A DNA stretch of 64,000 nucleotides from Hydra vulgaris (lineage: Eukaryota; Cnidaria; Hydrozoa; Anthoathecata; Hydridae). The position numbers were made by a program, and so were the translations under genes. How positions within the stretch are numbered: the first letter of the stretch is position 1; each line of letters starts with the position of its first letter. The notes below the pieces were generated by a model. The model worked only from the letters and a program-made list of their open reading frames with translations. It was not told the origin of the DNA and did no database searches. Shown here piece by piece: positions 11,928 to 24,868 of this stretch. The stretch spans positions 43,001,001-43,065,000 of the forward strand of contig NC_088931.1 in NCBI RefSeq assembly GCF_038396675.1, read 5' to 3'.

Positions 11928-12272
11928 TGATTTTAAAAACTGACCAATCAATGCAATTCTCATACTCTACGCTGGCACTGCTTAGTGGTAGGACATTGTT
12001 ATTTGGTGATAAACCACTAACAGCAGCTATTTTTTCAGCAACTATTATTTGCACTTTCCGAATTTTTCTCTCTTACTAACACGTTTTATTCTGAAAGGTG
12101 AAATTCCAATTTCAGATAGACTAGTATAAATGGTGCCACCTAAACAAAATATATCATCTATGTCATCAATATCGTCAATTTTTTCACTTGAGTTTGTGAT
12201 TGAATAAGCTTTGTGGCTATTCGGACACAATTTTTGACCTTGATAAATAACTTTATTTGTCAAAGTCACCAA
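11928..12272 (-). pseudogene. Fragment of a multicopy TE-associated invertebrate protein
   Basis: Minus-strand reading gives, in two frames, CPNSHKAYSITNSSE, the DDIDDIDDIFCLGG block, TSLSEIGISPFRIKRV and KREKFGKCK, then QIIVAEKIAAVSGLS. This resembles the N-terminal part of a family I remember only as uncharacterised multicopy invertebrate proteins with transposon-like distribution. The relic at 41579-42480 looks like the C-terminal part of the same family. One frameshift near 12050 separates the blocks and nothing complete is present. Assignment rests on memory of motif pattern. Confidence 0.45.
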
Positions 12273-12571
12273 CGGAACCGGAGTGACCTAAAAAACCGGA
12301 ACTGAATTCCGGTATATCCCTAATTTTAATTTAATTTTTTTAAGTGTTTCAAAAAGAACGCGCGGAATTTCTAAAACACAACTGTTTCTGATTGGCTAAT
12401 TACGCAACAATTTGACAAAAGTGCTATTCGTTACAATAATCAGCGTCAAATACCAAATCACAAACACAAATCTTCATGGTCTATAAAAACTTAAGTAAAA
12501 TTTAAATATTTTTAGCAATTTAGGTGTAAATACAGTTGTTTCAAGTACCCAAATAGCAAAAAATACGGAAT

Positions 12572-12840
<269 letters not shown>

Positions 12841-13146
12841 TAAGTAGGGTTTGAAATAAGTACCAGACATCTGGTACTTCACTGAGTAACATGACGTCCA
12901 GCATAAAGCCCTTAACTTGGTTGTTTTAAACTGCTCTTCGAGAAATCTTGATGTCCGGCACTTTTTTCAAGCATTGATGATAAGTTATTTGTTTCTTTTT
13001 ATTGTAATAATATGATAACTTTGTTGTGTTTTTGTTATCATTAATATTTTTGCTATTATTATCATGAAAAGTGGTTATTCAAGAATATTTTATTTTAATA
13101 TTTTAAGAATATTATAAGAATATTTTAAGGTTGTTCAAAATAATTT

Positions 13147-13554
13147 ATGGATAATTCGAATGAGACGTTTATCTTGAAAATAGATAACCTTATTGAGAAA
13201 ATTATTGCATCAACTTATCAGTTAACTCATGCAAGCATTGATTCATTTGCAAATGAGTTCAAAGAATCTATTTCAGACCAAGAAAAAGAAATGTTAAAGG
13301 CTACAATGAGTTGCATTATTGATAATCAAGTTTTACAAGTTGCATCCTTCTTGAGGAAATCAAAATTGTTTGAAACTAAAGACATTTCACTTTTACTTGA
13401 TAAAGAAAATAGTAATAATGACCAAGAGGAAAGTGAGTTAAATTTTCGAATTAGTATGGTTGCACAAAAAAAGCACCTTTGTAATTTGATGCAGTTAAAA
13501 ATTGATCAAGTAGATGAAGCAATCAAAAGCCTTAAAAAAGACAATAATCTATAG
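13147..13554 (+). CDS. Unrecognised 135-residue helical protein
   Basis: An uninterrupted ATG-to-TAG frame encodes a protein starting MDNSNETFILKIDNLIEK, rich in leucine, lysine and glutamate. It has heptad-like segments (about residues 5-45 and 95-133), one short polar linker (about 83-94), no signal peptide and no membrane span. Composition is balanced and not a product of simple repeats, unlike most ORFs nearby. I do not recognise the family. Size and helical pattern would suit a small subunit of a multiprotein complex; a Mediator MED28-like protein is a weak guess only. No splice sites are needed. It lies between two TA arrays, with nothing in the context to indicate a role. It could be a single-exon gene, one exon of a larger gene, or chance. 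Confidence 0.5.
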   Translation: MDNSNETFILKIDNLIEKIIASTYQLTHASIDSFANEFKESISDQEKEMLKATMSCIIDNQVLQVASFLRKSKLFETKDISLLLDKENSNNDQEESELNFRISMVAQKKHLCNLMQLKIDQVDEAIKSLKKDNNL

Positions 13555-13669
13555 AGATTTTGGATTATTATTTTCTCTGATAGGTTTTAATAATTGATTA
13601 AATACTTCGTTTTTCTATATACCATGTGTTTCAAAATTTTATTTTTTTATGTAGGAGAGCACAAGTCAT

Positions 13670-13678
13670 GTGTATATA

Positions 13679-13771
<93 letters not shown>

Positions 13772-13900
13772 TATACATATATATATATACACATATGTAT
13801 ATATGTATATATATACATATATATATGTATATATATGAGTATATATACACATATATATGTATATATGAGTATATACATATGTATATACTCATATGTATAA
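13670..13900. repeat. (TA)n array with TATACA/TATATG variants
   Basis: TA dinucleotides grade into imperfect CATATATA and GAGTATATAC units at the right end. ORFs here are repeat translations. Confidence 0.97.
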
Positions 13901-16900
13901 TGACCACTGCTAAAATAATTAATTTGATTGGACCGGGGTTTTAAAAAATTTATATTTAGTTGGGCCCCGACCTTAACTATAAATTAATAAATATAAAACC
14001 TAAATATAGTTGCTGCTCCTTTAATTATTTAGAAACCTTTTAGAAAGCATTTTGCAAAAGGCAGTAGAGAACTTTTATAGTTATTTTTAAAGTTTAGCTT
14101 CTATGATTTAACACTTGTATTTGACAGATTTCCATAATATCATTTACTTATGTGTGACACTATGTTCAAGTTTTTTACCACCGGATTCATTCCTAGCATT
14201 AACCTGTTTTTCCGATAAGGATAGAGTGATTGTTGTGATTCTACCACAAAGATTACCATCCAAAGTTTATAAGCTCCTCATATCCATATCCACAATTAAG
14301 TCAGGGATTTGGAACAGTATTATTTATTTTCACCTACACACAAATTAAGAACTTTTATAGAGCAGAAAAAGATGTTGTTTATAGGTAATTTTTCTAATAA
14401 TAATGTTTTATGTTTAGATATATAAATAATTGTAATAAAAATGTAAAACATCAAACACAATCAGAATCTTAATTGCTTTGCAAAGATTCTGTTGTTGAGA
14501 CTCCTGTAATGCTAGGAAAGAATATTGCTGATATCTTATTGTATTTTTTGCAAATAACCAATATTAAAATTTCTCTAAGACCTGATGGTCATGTTTGCAG
14601 ACACACAGTTAAAAGTACATGCGGTCATGACACAGACATGATTTTACAAACCTAAATAAAAAAGTATTAAAATTTCAGATAGAAAGCCCTAAAAAGTAAT
14701 ATATGTGTTTATTTGTGAGTTTTGTACCTTTAAGTCATATGAATTTGTTTATTTACACAAAGTAGTTTAACTTAGAAGCTTAGAGCTTAGAAGGGTTTTT
14801 TTCATCGTTTGTAAAAGCTGTGAGCAGAATAGCAAGCCATAGCTTGTGCTTGTCTAAGCTCTTCTAAATTACATGAACAATTCATGGCTCTTGTAAAAAA
14901 TGATTTTCTTATCATTTGTTAGATATTGATTAAAAAAGTTAAAACTTAGGAAAATTATAAGCAAGTGAAACTTTGAGTTTAAAATTAGTTTGCTTTACTT
15001 ACAGAATAAAATTGTAATTTTTTTTTTTTTGTTGTTGTTTTTATTTTATATTTATATATTTTTTAATATATTTATATGTATAGTTTTATTTTATATTTAT
15101 TTTTCTTTTTATTTAGTTACATATGATTGTATATAAGTATATTTTTTAATTCTTTTTGTTTTTTATTCAGTTATTATCCCAAAAATAAGAATAATACACA
15201 ATCGATGTTTTATTACAAAATTATATGAATGTTTTATTACAAAATTATAGTTAAAAAAAACATTGTGAAAAAACAAGTTGTGAAATCTTACATCGTTAAA
15301 ATTCTTAAACTATATGTCTTCTTTTAAAATAAGAAAATAAACAATAATATTAGAAAAATGTTTTATTTTGGTTCTTGGCATAAAACCAAAATTTTCATCA
15401 ATGAAAATACTGTTGGTGCATGATTATTTATGAACTTTTTCTATTTCAATGATGCTCTTTGTTTATCAAACAAAATTTTTCCTTGAAAAAATAAGTAGCT
15501 TGTACAAAGTTGCTGACAAATTGTTGAATAATCCTGCTTCAAATAAATCTTGGAAATGGTAGCTATTGCCAGAAGCATAATCTGAATATTTAATTATTGT
15601 TGTTTTTCTAATGAATTGAAAACTATATATTGCGCTTATAATGATAAAAGTTTATAGGCTTAACTTTTAAATATATTTTAGAGAAAATGATTTGTCTCAA
15701 TTTTCAGTTCTCAGCATATGCTATCTGCAGATCAGATTTTTCAAAAAAAAAAACTTTTATTTTTGTCTTTTATAATGGTGCAATTTAAAGTCTTTACAGT
15801 TTTGTCAAGCACATACAGACTAATTATTTCCACAATCAAGTGTTGTATAGAGAAACATGGCAAGGTTTATCTAATTTCAATATATTGTTGTCTAACTCTG
15901 TTCTGTATCTGTTTATCTAACTTCAATATTTATCATTATTTTTCCTTAACTTGAATTCTTTCCTATTCAGCATTTTCTACTTTCTCTCAAACAATTTTTA
16001 TATAAAAGTGATTTCTCCTCAATAATCACTAGTGGTTAAAACTATACAATTGCCATTAATTTATAAAACTAGATCTAGTAGAATCAGATCATTGTCATGG
16101 GACTGTGTTTGACTTTAGTTGATAAATACTGCATACACATTTTTTTTTTTTAAATGGTATTCTGCTTTGAATCAGATGTGGTCAGGAATGGTGTACAACT
16201 GCATGTGCATACCTTCACACATGCCTAACTTTAGTACTGCATGTATTCAATCACATGCCTAAACATAATTTAGATGTGACTTTTTCACCTATCAGGTAAG
16301 GTTTTTAAACCGTATTAGAAACAATATCTATCAATCTGTTGCTAAAAATAAATGTTAAAACAACAAAACCTTAATGTTATTAATTTAGTCAACATAATAC
16401 ACTCTAGTCAATAATGACATTTTATACATTGATAGGTTTTTTTTTAATAATTTTTATAAAGGTTTTAAAAAATTATTCTTAGTAAAAAAAAAAACATGGC
16501 TACAGTTTTGGTTTTTGAACTTTTTTTAAAATAGTTCAAAAGAATATAAATTTGACAAGCATGTCCAAGGGTAAAATACTATAAAAACTAATTTGTTATC
16601 CAAAAGGGGCTTCTTTTTGAAATGAGAAAGAAAAGTGTGCTTCCTTATTCCGTCTTAGGGTTATGATTTAAGCATTTTGTTCAAAAAATTTTTTTTATGA
16701 AAACTGTTGATAATTTTTGACGTGTTAGACCAAAATTCCTACATCTAAAAACCAACTGAGGCTCAAACCTACATCTTGGATCTCTAATTGTTTAATTCTA
16801 TTTTGCTAGAGGAAAAACATTTTAAAAAGTATTCAAGATATCTAACAATGTCAGTATTAAATTCAAAATATTAAAAAAAAAAATACTTTGGAAGTAAAAT

Positions 16901-18587
16901 CAATAATTTATAGGAAAATAGTAATGCGTTGTTATAAATAAGTATGCGGAGTACCAAAAAGACTTCAACTTTAAATCTATATATTTTACTGGTCTCTGGT
17001 GTCCAGAATCTCTAATGTTAGGTAACTTATGATGTGCAGTACGAAAAAAGTTCTTAAAATTTAATGATTTGGATTCTGTCGTTTATCAGCCCGGAGTCCA
17101 GGAGTCTATGCTGCTATAAGAACTCCAATTTAAAGTTTGAATTTAAAGATATTTGTAAAGACGGATTTTTCTATATTATCTTTGACATCTACTTCATTTG
17201 GTAAAGTTATATATAATTTAATATTTTCAATTAAAAATAAACTGATTTTACTTACATATAAAAATTTTTCAATTAAAACTATTATATTATGTGTTAACTA
17301 ATTTAAATTTCTACTTTTTACTTTATATAAATTCTTATCAAATATTTTGCAGAAATGTTTTCTAATTGCTAAATGTTGAAAATAGGTAATTAATTACTTT
17401 TTAAATATTTTACTCATAATTTTTTGTTGTAAACTGTGGTTTTCTTTTGGCTAACTAAATGTTGTTTGTTTTTTATAGTTGATAAACAATGAGGTATTAC
17501 AGGTGAAAATGTTACACAATTATCTGTTATATTTTCTAATATTCTTAATTTATAGCTTTTAATTGCAACTTCTTTTTTTTTTTAATTATTTTCGAATTCA
17601 CCTCCCCACGGCCGAGAGAAGCACAGTTGAGGAATTATTATTATTTTTTTTTTTTTTTTTTGTATTGTATTGATTGTATTCGTGTTTGTATTTCATGTTA
17701 TTACTTTATTGCCATATTTTATAAACGTTGTTACTTGATGATGGGAGGTGCTAAGGTTTTTATCTTAGCAAGCCGAGCAGTGTTACTAAATTGTAGTGTT
17801 ACTTGGCAACATTTTGCGTCAAGCGATGTTAATATTATAGAACTAGATGGTTGTCAAAGCCTTTTTTTCTTTTTGACAATATATTAGGGCAGTTCAATCC
17901 TTTATAAATAAATTTCAAGGTTTTATTTATTTTTTGATTATTTTAGGTTTTGCGGACTGTACTTGGTCACCTTGTGGTGCTTACATTATAACTGATTTTA
18001 AAAAGTAACTTCGTAATTGATGTTTTTTATGTGGTTAACTAAAAGCCAATACAAAGTATTAAAAACATAAATGCTTTAAATTGTTATCAATGAGTACATG
18101 GTAAATATAAATAGACATTGCTTAAATTGCAAATAGCCCGTTTTACGGATCACTTCTATTATTTATTTATTACAGTATAATCGCATTTCTGGTTTACATG
18201 GTTTGGAATAAAATAAGAATTATTAATGTCGAACGTTTTCTTATGTATATGCATTTGTTTTTAAATTCCTTCATATTAGTTTTGTGTAAAGTTAACACTA
18301 AGTGTTAACATTTTTGTTATGTGTTTATTTATATATAGTATTGGGGATTTAATGAAATATACATTTTTTTAATGTAAAGTTATTTTATACGGTAACAAGT
18401 TTGTTGTTGATTACGAAAATTAATTTAAAAAATTAAGATTTAATTTTCCATCCGTATATACAGCTACACTGACAGTGTGTTAGGCAGCCCAATGGCACCG
18501 CGTAACTATTTGATAAAGATGAAGTTGTGAAAAATTTATAGCCGTAGACAAAACTTGTTTTGCCATTAAAGAACCTTAAAAAATGTT
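13901..18587. other. A+T-rich DNA, no gene or transposon recognised
   Basis: Scattered ORFs of 60-86 codons (14115-14348, 14473-14655, 15718-15954, 17627-17887) show no motif, no supported start and no splice pattern I can assemble. Long T and A runs are frequent. Old unrecognisable repeats are likely. Confidence 0.5.
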
Positions 18588-18765
18588 CAGCCGTGGTGCA
18601 GTGGTTGAGTTCTGGCTCAAAACCCAGAGGTCCGAGGTTTGACGCCAGCTCTAGCCCAACAAGCGAAATTGGTACGAAAGGAGGCTTGAGCTTCCTGTTA
18701 AGGACTTAAAGGACTTCTGGGACCACCTAAATAACTACAAAAAAATATTATTATAAAAAATAAGT
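18588..18765 (+). mobile_element. tRNA-derived SINE
   Basis: The head has pol III promoter-like boxes: TGGTGCAGTGGTTGAG (A-box region, 18594-18609) and GGTTTGACGCC (B box, 18636-18646) at tRNA spacing. A non-tRNA body follows and an A/T-rich tail (AAAAAAATATTATTATAAAA) ends it. Cloverleaf pairing is not preserved well enough for a functional tRNA, so this is a SINE. Confidence 0.8.
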
Positions 18766-20872
18766 TTAGTTTAAAAGAAAATTATTAGTTTCAGGAAAAG
18801 CAAAAATGGAGTTTGTTTTTTTTCTTCACTTTATTTTCATTTATATTCATACGATAGCTTCAAAAATCGATTTGATTTTAATTGGTAACTATTTTAAATT
18901 CAGCAACTTTAAGTGTCTCATTAAATTTTTAAAGAGCAAAAGAAAGAAGCGAATCAAAAGTGTGTGTAGAAGGGGCATAGAAGTTTTTGCTTACTTTTTC
19001 CTTAAGTACATAACTAATTAGAGTAACAAGCAAGGTGCAACTTTTTAATCAAGAAGTATTTTTAATTTATTAGAAAATTTTAGGAAATGTTAACCATGCA
19101 AATTTAAATTCTAAACATTATAAACTTACTGAAGTTGTACACCGATGCATTCTATTGTTTATGACCATGATTCATTCATTGATTCGGAAATGAGCATGAC
19201 TCATGCATTGCACATGGTGAGAAAAACTTCCACGTTTAAACTTACACATAACTCTTGGACTGTCAGTTGTCGATGCAACAATATGTTTTTCAAAAGTGAT
19301 TCTGAACTCTTTTAAATGTTGGTTGACAACTTTTGGCTAGTGTTTTTCTAATAAGTTTAAAAAAAAATAATGAGAAACTACTAAATTCGTTACTTTTGAC
19401 GTATTTTTGGGAAGGTTATATCCTTTATCAGATATAGATTGACTTACAAAAGAACTTTTTGTAATTCCATTCAATGTGAAACTGTCCTCATAAACTAATG
19501 TTGCCAAAATTTCATTAAACTGTTGCCTCTTCATACGATTTTAGATAATAAGTTTATATAAAAATTACTTTTTTTTTAGAATTTGTTTTTTGATTGAAAC
19601 TGGATCTGTCGTCTTTTGAGAGTTTACCAATTAGATCTAACAGTTTAAACCCCCCTCAATTTGAGGGGGTTACAAATTTTATATGGTCATAATTTTTGAA
19701 CGCTGAGAGATAATACTATGAAACTTAAAATTTATTGATGAATATAAAACTAGTTGAGAGTAGTACAAAAATTATTTTATCAACTTGTTGCCCCTCATGT
19801 TTGAGGTGGGGAGGGGGGTTATAGGATGAAGTTAAAGGACTATTTTGTTCCCAGTTTCCAATAATCGCATTTTTTTGCAAAGCCTCATTGTTTGACATAA
19901 GTATAAATATACAAATATTTGGAGTTTGCTCCATGTCTTGAAGTTACTCTCGAGTCCTTAATACAAAGTGTGTGTGTGTGTGGGGGGGGGGGGGGTGAAG
20001 AGAATAAAAGGAGGGAGGGAGGAATTGTAGACATTGTAAAATTACACTGCCCAAGAGGTGTGTAAAATTGTAATTTATATTGAATTTTATCAAGTTAAAA
20101 ATGTAAAAATATATTAAAGATATTGAAAATAAGTAAAGTACTGAAAATAATTAATATTTTTTATTTGGTTTACTTGTTTGGAACTTTCGCAATCTTTAAA
20201 GCTATTTTAAGAACAAAAAATTTTTTTAAACTACATTCAACATTTTGCTAAGTCTTTTAGTAAGAGAGTTGCTAAGAATACATATACGCATTTTTTTTAT
20301 TTATTTGAAACTTCTTAGAGATTCTTTAATATGCAGAATTTCGAGTCCTTTGTTTCTTTTGTGTTTGGTAATAGAAATACTTAAGAGAGATGCTTAGACA
20401 AAGAATAACACATTTTGTAATTATATATTTTCTTGTTAGAGTAACTTCAGAGTACACTTCAAAGTAATACAAATTATAATACAAAAATTAAATTTTTTGT
20501 ATTGTGTAAGGTTATTAAATTCTGCTTTTGGTTTTTTTAGAACTGTGTTAAAAATTATTCAAAGTTGCCGAGAATTTATACCTCAAGGAAGTAAAGCTAT
20601 AAATAAACCTAAGATGGCTTTTTTTAAATTTAAAAGTAAATTTAGCAGTAATTACAATCAAAAATGGCACTATGAAACAAATTTTTGTTGTTGAAATACA
20701 CTAGTATTTTTTTTATTAGCCCTGTAAAATGAACAGTTCTGAGTAAGAGTCAGATCTTTTAGATCTCTTAGATTCTCAAAAAAGATTTACTGACAGACCT
20801 CCTCGACAGGCAAAAATCAACAGTATTTTCTTAACATTATGTACTTAGATTTTAAATTGCTAATATGCAATG

Positions 20873-20873
<1 letters not shown>
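18766..20873. other. A+T-rich DNA with a G-rich tract, no gene seen
   Basis: A short palindrome CCCCCTCAATTTGAGGGGG lies at about 19650. A GT run followed by about 13 consecutive G lies at about 19968-19995, near a GGAGGGAGGGAGG purine tract. ORFs at 18806, 19337, 19725 and 20497 have no recognisable features. Confidence 0.5.

Positions 20874-20970
<97 letters not shown>
20874..20970. repeat. (TA)n array
   Basis: About 95 bp of pure TA, directly upstream of the Harbinger coding remnant. Confidence 0.97.
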
Positions 20971-21955
20971 AAACATAAAATAGTTTCAAGAACGCAAGTT
21001 TCAAGAGAATATATCTGAATCTGTCTATCGTGAGCGGTACCGAGTCCCTGTTTCAGTTTTGGATAGCCTTGAAGAAATGCTCAAAAATGACCTGCATCAT
21101 CCAACTCAGAGAAACAAAAAGTTATCCCCACAAGATCAAGTTAAAATATTTCTACATTTTCAAGGTAGGGGAGAGTGGGGAGAAGTGGGACGTGGGAGAA
21201 GTGGGACACCCCTATAATTTTATTTCGCAGCAGCGCCTAATTACTGTTATTTAACGTAAACGTATAGATTTCATGTACTCTTTTTAGTAGGCATCATTTC
21301 CCCTCTCTGCGCGCGGTAAAAACCCTTTTTTTTTTGAAAGTACCCCAAAAAAGTACTTTTCCTGAGAGTCTAGTAACTCATGTATGTATTTATTTTTGAC
21401 TGTTGTTGCACTTTTTTTCTATTTTACAGGGAAATGCCCTTATCATCTAACATTTAATAATTAAATTTGTATTTCAGCTTTAACTGTGTGGCTATAATTT
21501 TAGTTTAATTTCGTCTTCCCTACATAGGGGTAAAGTGGGACAAGAAAAAAGCCGCTGTCCCACTTCTCCTTTACAGTTATGCGTTATTTTATTGTGGAAA
21601 ATTCTAGAATATTTTGGCTACGATTTTTTATAGTTTTCAAAACAAAAATAATGAGACGCTTTATTGAAATATTTAATTTTAGTTTTAGTTCTTATTCAGT
21701 TGATTTAAAACAAAATTTGGAAAGAGAGATCTTCATTAAAGATAAATTTGATTTGATTCATCATTATTGTTTGGAGAAAATTTAGAATTCTTTTTACATC
21801 AATAGTTTGAAAGCATTCGGAAAGCAAAAGGCATGCAAAAAAGTTTTTTTAATCAATAATAATAGTCTGATATAAGATATTGTAATAACAGTGACCTTAA
21901 TACCATAAAAAATAAATATTTTTTATAAAACTTAATTTCTTTTAAATTTCAGGTC

Positions 21956-24095
21956 ATGCCTAGAGTTTATAACAGAAAAAGTGAATCTCCACATGTTTCA
22001 GAAAACATTTTGAAAGTTGCTGTAGCCGAAGTGGAAAATGGGATAAGCCTTAGAGAAGCAGCATATTCCGCTGGCATTTCTAAGTCTGCACTTCATAGGT
22101 GTATGAAAAAAAAGTGTCAATACCCAGCTGCTAATCTTCAACCAAATTATAAACATTCTATGATTTTCTCTGTTGCACAAGAAGAAACACTGAGCACTTA
22201 TCTAAAGTCATGTTCTGATATGTTATATGGCCTTACACCAGTTCAAGTAAGAGCTCTAGCTTTTGAAATGGCTCAAGCAAACAAAATTAAATGTCCCTTG
22301 CGTTGGATAGAGCAAAAAAAGGCTGGTCGAGATTGGTTAACAGGATTTTTAAAAAGAAACCCAAAACTATCTGTTAGAAAACCAGAGGCAACTTCAATTG
22401 CAAGAGCATCGGCATTTAATCGGTATACTATTGATATTTTCTTTAACAAATTACAAGAAGGTATATCAGAGTCTAAAGCAACATCATTTAAAATTTTTAA
22501 TCTTGATGAGACAGGTTTTACTACTGTGCAAAAAACTCCTCGTGTCATTGCATCAAAGGGATCGAAGCAAGTTGGGCAAATAACATCTAGAGAAAGAGGT
22601 GAGTTAGTAACAGTGTGTTGCATTGTCTCCGCAGCTGGTGTAGCAATACCCCCTGTTATTGTTTTTCCAAGAAAATTATTTATAAACTCACTAATGAAAG
22701 GAGCACCAGAAGGTTCTATTGGATTAGCCAATCAATCTGGATGGATGAATGCTGAAATATTTATAGATGTTTTAAAACATTTTGTTAAGTTTGCTCGCCC
22801 AACAGCCGATCACAAAGTTTTATTGATTATAGATAATCATGAAAGCCACCTTTCACTACAGTCACTTGAATATGCAAAAGAGAACCATGTTTGTATGATG
22901 ACTTTGCCACCACATACTTCACATAAGACACAACCTTTAGATAGGTCTGTTTTTAGTCCAATGAAAACATATTTTAATGCAGCTGCCAATAGCTGGATGC
23001 TTAGCAATCCAAGGCAAACCATTACAATTTATGAGATGGCCAGTCTCATTCGACAAGCATGGGAAAAATCTTCCACACCAACAAACATTATGTCAGGATT
23101 TCGCGTGACAGGAATTTGGCCTTATGATAGACATGTATATGGGGATGATATTTTTTTATCATCAGTTGTAACAGATAGAGATGTGCCTCAAGAACCATGC
23201 AGTGAAGGCTCGTGTTAGAAATCGATTACAACTGCTACTCCTTCAGATATCTCAGGTTTGGATGTGCAACATGAAGCAGTTGTTACAGATAGAGATGTGC
23301 CTCAAGAACCATGCAACGAAGGTTCATGCGAGAAATATAATACAAGTGCTATTCTTTCAGATATATCAGGTTTGGGTGTGCAACATGAAGCAGTAAAAGA
23401 AAACTTAACTGTATTTTCTCCTGAGATTGTACGAGGTTATCCAAAGGTAATTTAAACTAAATATTCTTAGTTTAGGTTTTCTTTAAATTTTATAATTATA
23501 TAATACTATAATATATATTTTGCAGGCATCTTCTCGTAAGATTTTAAGACGTGGACGTAAAAAGGGAAAGTGTATGATAGCCACATCAACACTAGAGATT
23601 TTAAGAATAAAAAATGAAGTATTAAACAAACAAAAAGGTAAAAAAATTGTCCTTCTAAAATCCAAAAATGTGAGGATAAACATTTTACGGAAATCGAACA
23701 GTGACCTTGATGTAGATTTCAACAAAATAACAAATGATGTTTCTGCTAATTGTTACTCACTAGAGTTTGAAGAAGAATTGGAAACAGTTTCTTTTAGCGT
23801 TATTCAAAATGTGAGCGTCAGTGATTATGTTTTTTGCGAGGTTTGTAGTAAAAACACCATTTCTTATTATGTAGGCATAGTGCAGAAAAAACTCAATTTT
23901 GATGTTGAGGTCAGCTTCCTGAAATGCCAAAATAAAAAAACTTCTAAATTTGTCAAACCTAGCATTAATGACATTCGTAGTGTGAATATTGATGATATAA
24001 AAGCAGTCCTACCTCAACCGCTTGCTGGAACAACATCAAGAACAAAAGCTGAAATCATTTTCCAAGTGAACTTTGGCATCTTAAATGTAAAATAA
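21956..24095 (+). pseudogene. Pogo-family DDD transposase, one nonsense codon
   Basis: Exon 1 (21956-23446) joins exon 2 (23526-24095) by donor CCAAAG/GTAATT and acceptor TTTTGCAG/GCATCT in phase 0, giving about 686 residues. Residues 1-60 hold a psq-type helix-turn-helix (GISLREAAYSAGISKSALHR); a second DNA-binding region follows (about 70-145). The DDE_1 nuclease shows NLDETG, LLIIDNHESH and SHKTQPLDRSVFSPM, the three aspartates of pogo enzymes. FRVTGIWPYD ends the core. Exon 2 has a basic RRGRKKGK stretch, then a C-terminal domain (DYVFCEVC, YYVGIVQKK) seen with related transposases. The only defect found is TAG at 23216-23218, where the neighbouring tandem copy has GAG. A TTTCAG/GTC acceptor lies just before the ATG. 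If the stop is real, the truncated 420-residue form still keeps the whole nuclease. Confidence 0.9.
23165..23392 (+). repeat. 114-bp in-frame tandem duplication
   Basis: Two copies of a 114-bp unit (38 codons, containing TDRDVPQEPC and VQHEAV) lie end to end in the transposase coding region. They differ at several bases. The first copy carries TAG where the second has GAG. Confidence 0.9.
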
Positions 24096-24195
24096 CTTTT
24101 TTCTTTTTTTAACAAAGAAATTTTAATTCTTAAAATGTAATCTTAATTTGATTGAAAAAATCATTGAAAATTTGATTTTTTTTTCTATTTTTCAT

Positions 24196-24868
24196 CTCTC
24201 CAAGGGGGCCACTTCAGTCGAGGAGGCTACGCATTTTTAAATATATTTTTTTATTGTGGTTACAACCCTCTCTCAACCCTTGAACTCGGAAACACAAACC
24301 TTTACAAACAAGGCCCGCTGCGCGAAGAAACTAAGTTGAGCGTGGTACTTCCAGAGACGTCAGGGTGGCCACAGCTCCTCCAAAATCCTCTAATGTCCTT
24401 TTTTTTCAAAAACCTCCTCTAAAATCCTTTATTATCCTCTAAGAAATTAAAAATGTGATCAAATCTCCTCTTTAACTCCTCTTTTTTATTTTTTTATTTC
24501 TTGATGGTAGTTTAATGTTCAAAATTCATGGTCTGCAAAACTGGGTAACATCTGAAATAAGGATTTGGTCGTAAAAAATTATTTTTAGCGAATCCGTGTC
24601 ATTTAACATAAAAAATGACATTGTTGACCCTTGTCCAAACCCCAGTTATGTGGAAACATGGACGTTAAACCTGTATAAAAAATCCTCTATTTTTATTCAA
24701 AATTTTATAGTTTTGCGAGAAAGTCCTCTAAATTAAATGCAAAATCTCCTCTAAAATCCTCTAATATTCTCTTTTTCTTATAAAAATTTTATGTGGCCAC
24801 CCCGGACGTGGTGGGAGTCAAACCTCTCTCTTACAAGCCAAGCGCTCTACCATTACTCCTCTGCCGCG
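24196..24868 (-). mobile_element. tRNA-derived SINE, split by a MITE
   Basis: Read on the minus strand, the head has A box TGGTAGAGCGC (complement of 24842-24852) and B box GGTTTGACTCC (complement of 24814-24824). A body and an A/T-rich tail run to about 24196. The MITE at 24361-24804 interrupts it between the head and the rest. The distal end near 24196 is approximate. Confidence 0.72.
24361..24804. mobile_element. MITE with GGGTGGCCACA termini, inside the SINE
   Basis: CAGGGTGGCCACA at the left and TGTGGCCACCCCG at the right are inverted. GACGT flanks both ends (24356-24360 and 24805-24809), consistent with a short target duplication. The interior is rich in TCCTCTAAAATCCTC motifs and has no ORF. 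The terminus resembles hAT ends, but the visible duplication is 5 bp rather than 8. Confidence 0.78.

Noticed and set aside
14473-14655. 60-codon ORF and other ORFs of 60-86 codons between 13.9 and 20.9 kb
   Set aside because: No motif, no conservation cue and no splice context. Their number fits chance in A+T-rich DNA of this length.
18588-18660. Possible functional tRNA gene
   Set aside because: A and B boxes are present, but acceptor and anticodon stems do not pair properly and a non-tRNA body follows. It is a SINE head; the same holds at 24810-24868.
22273-22731. 152-codon minus-strand ORF inside the pogo element
   Set aside because: Antisense shadow of the transposase nuclease frame, which has clear homology on the plus strand.
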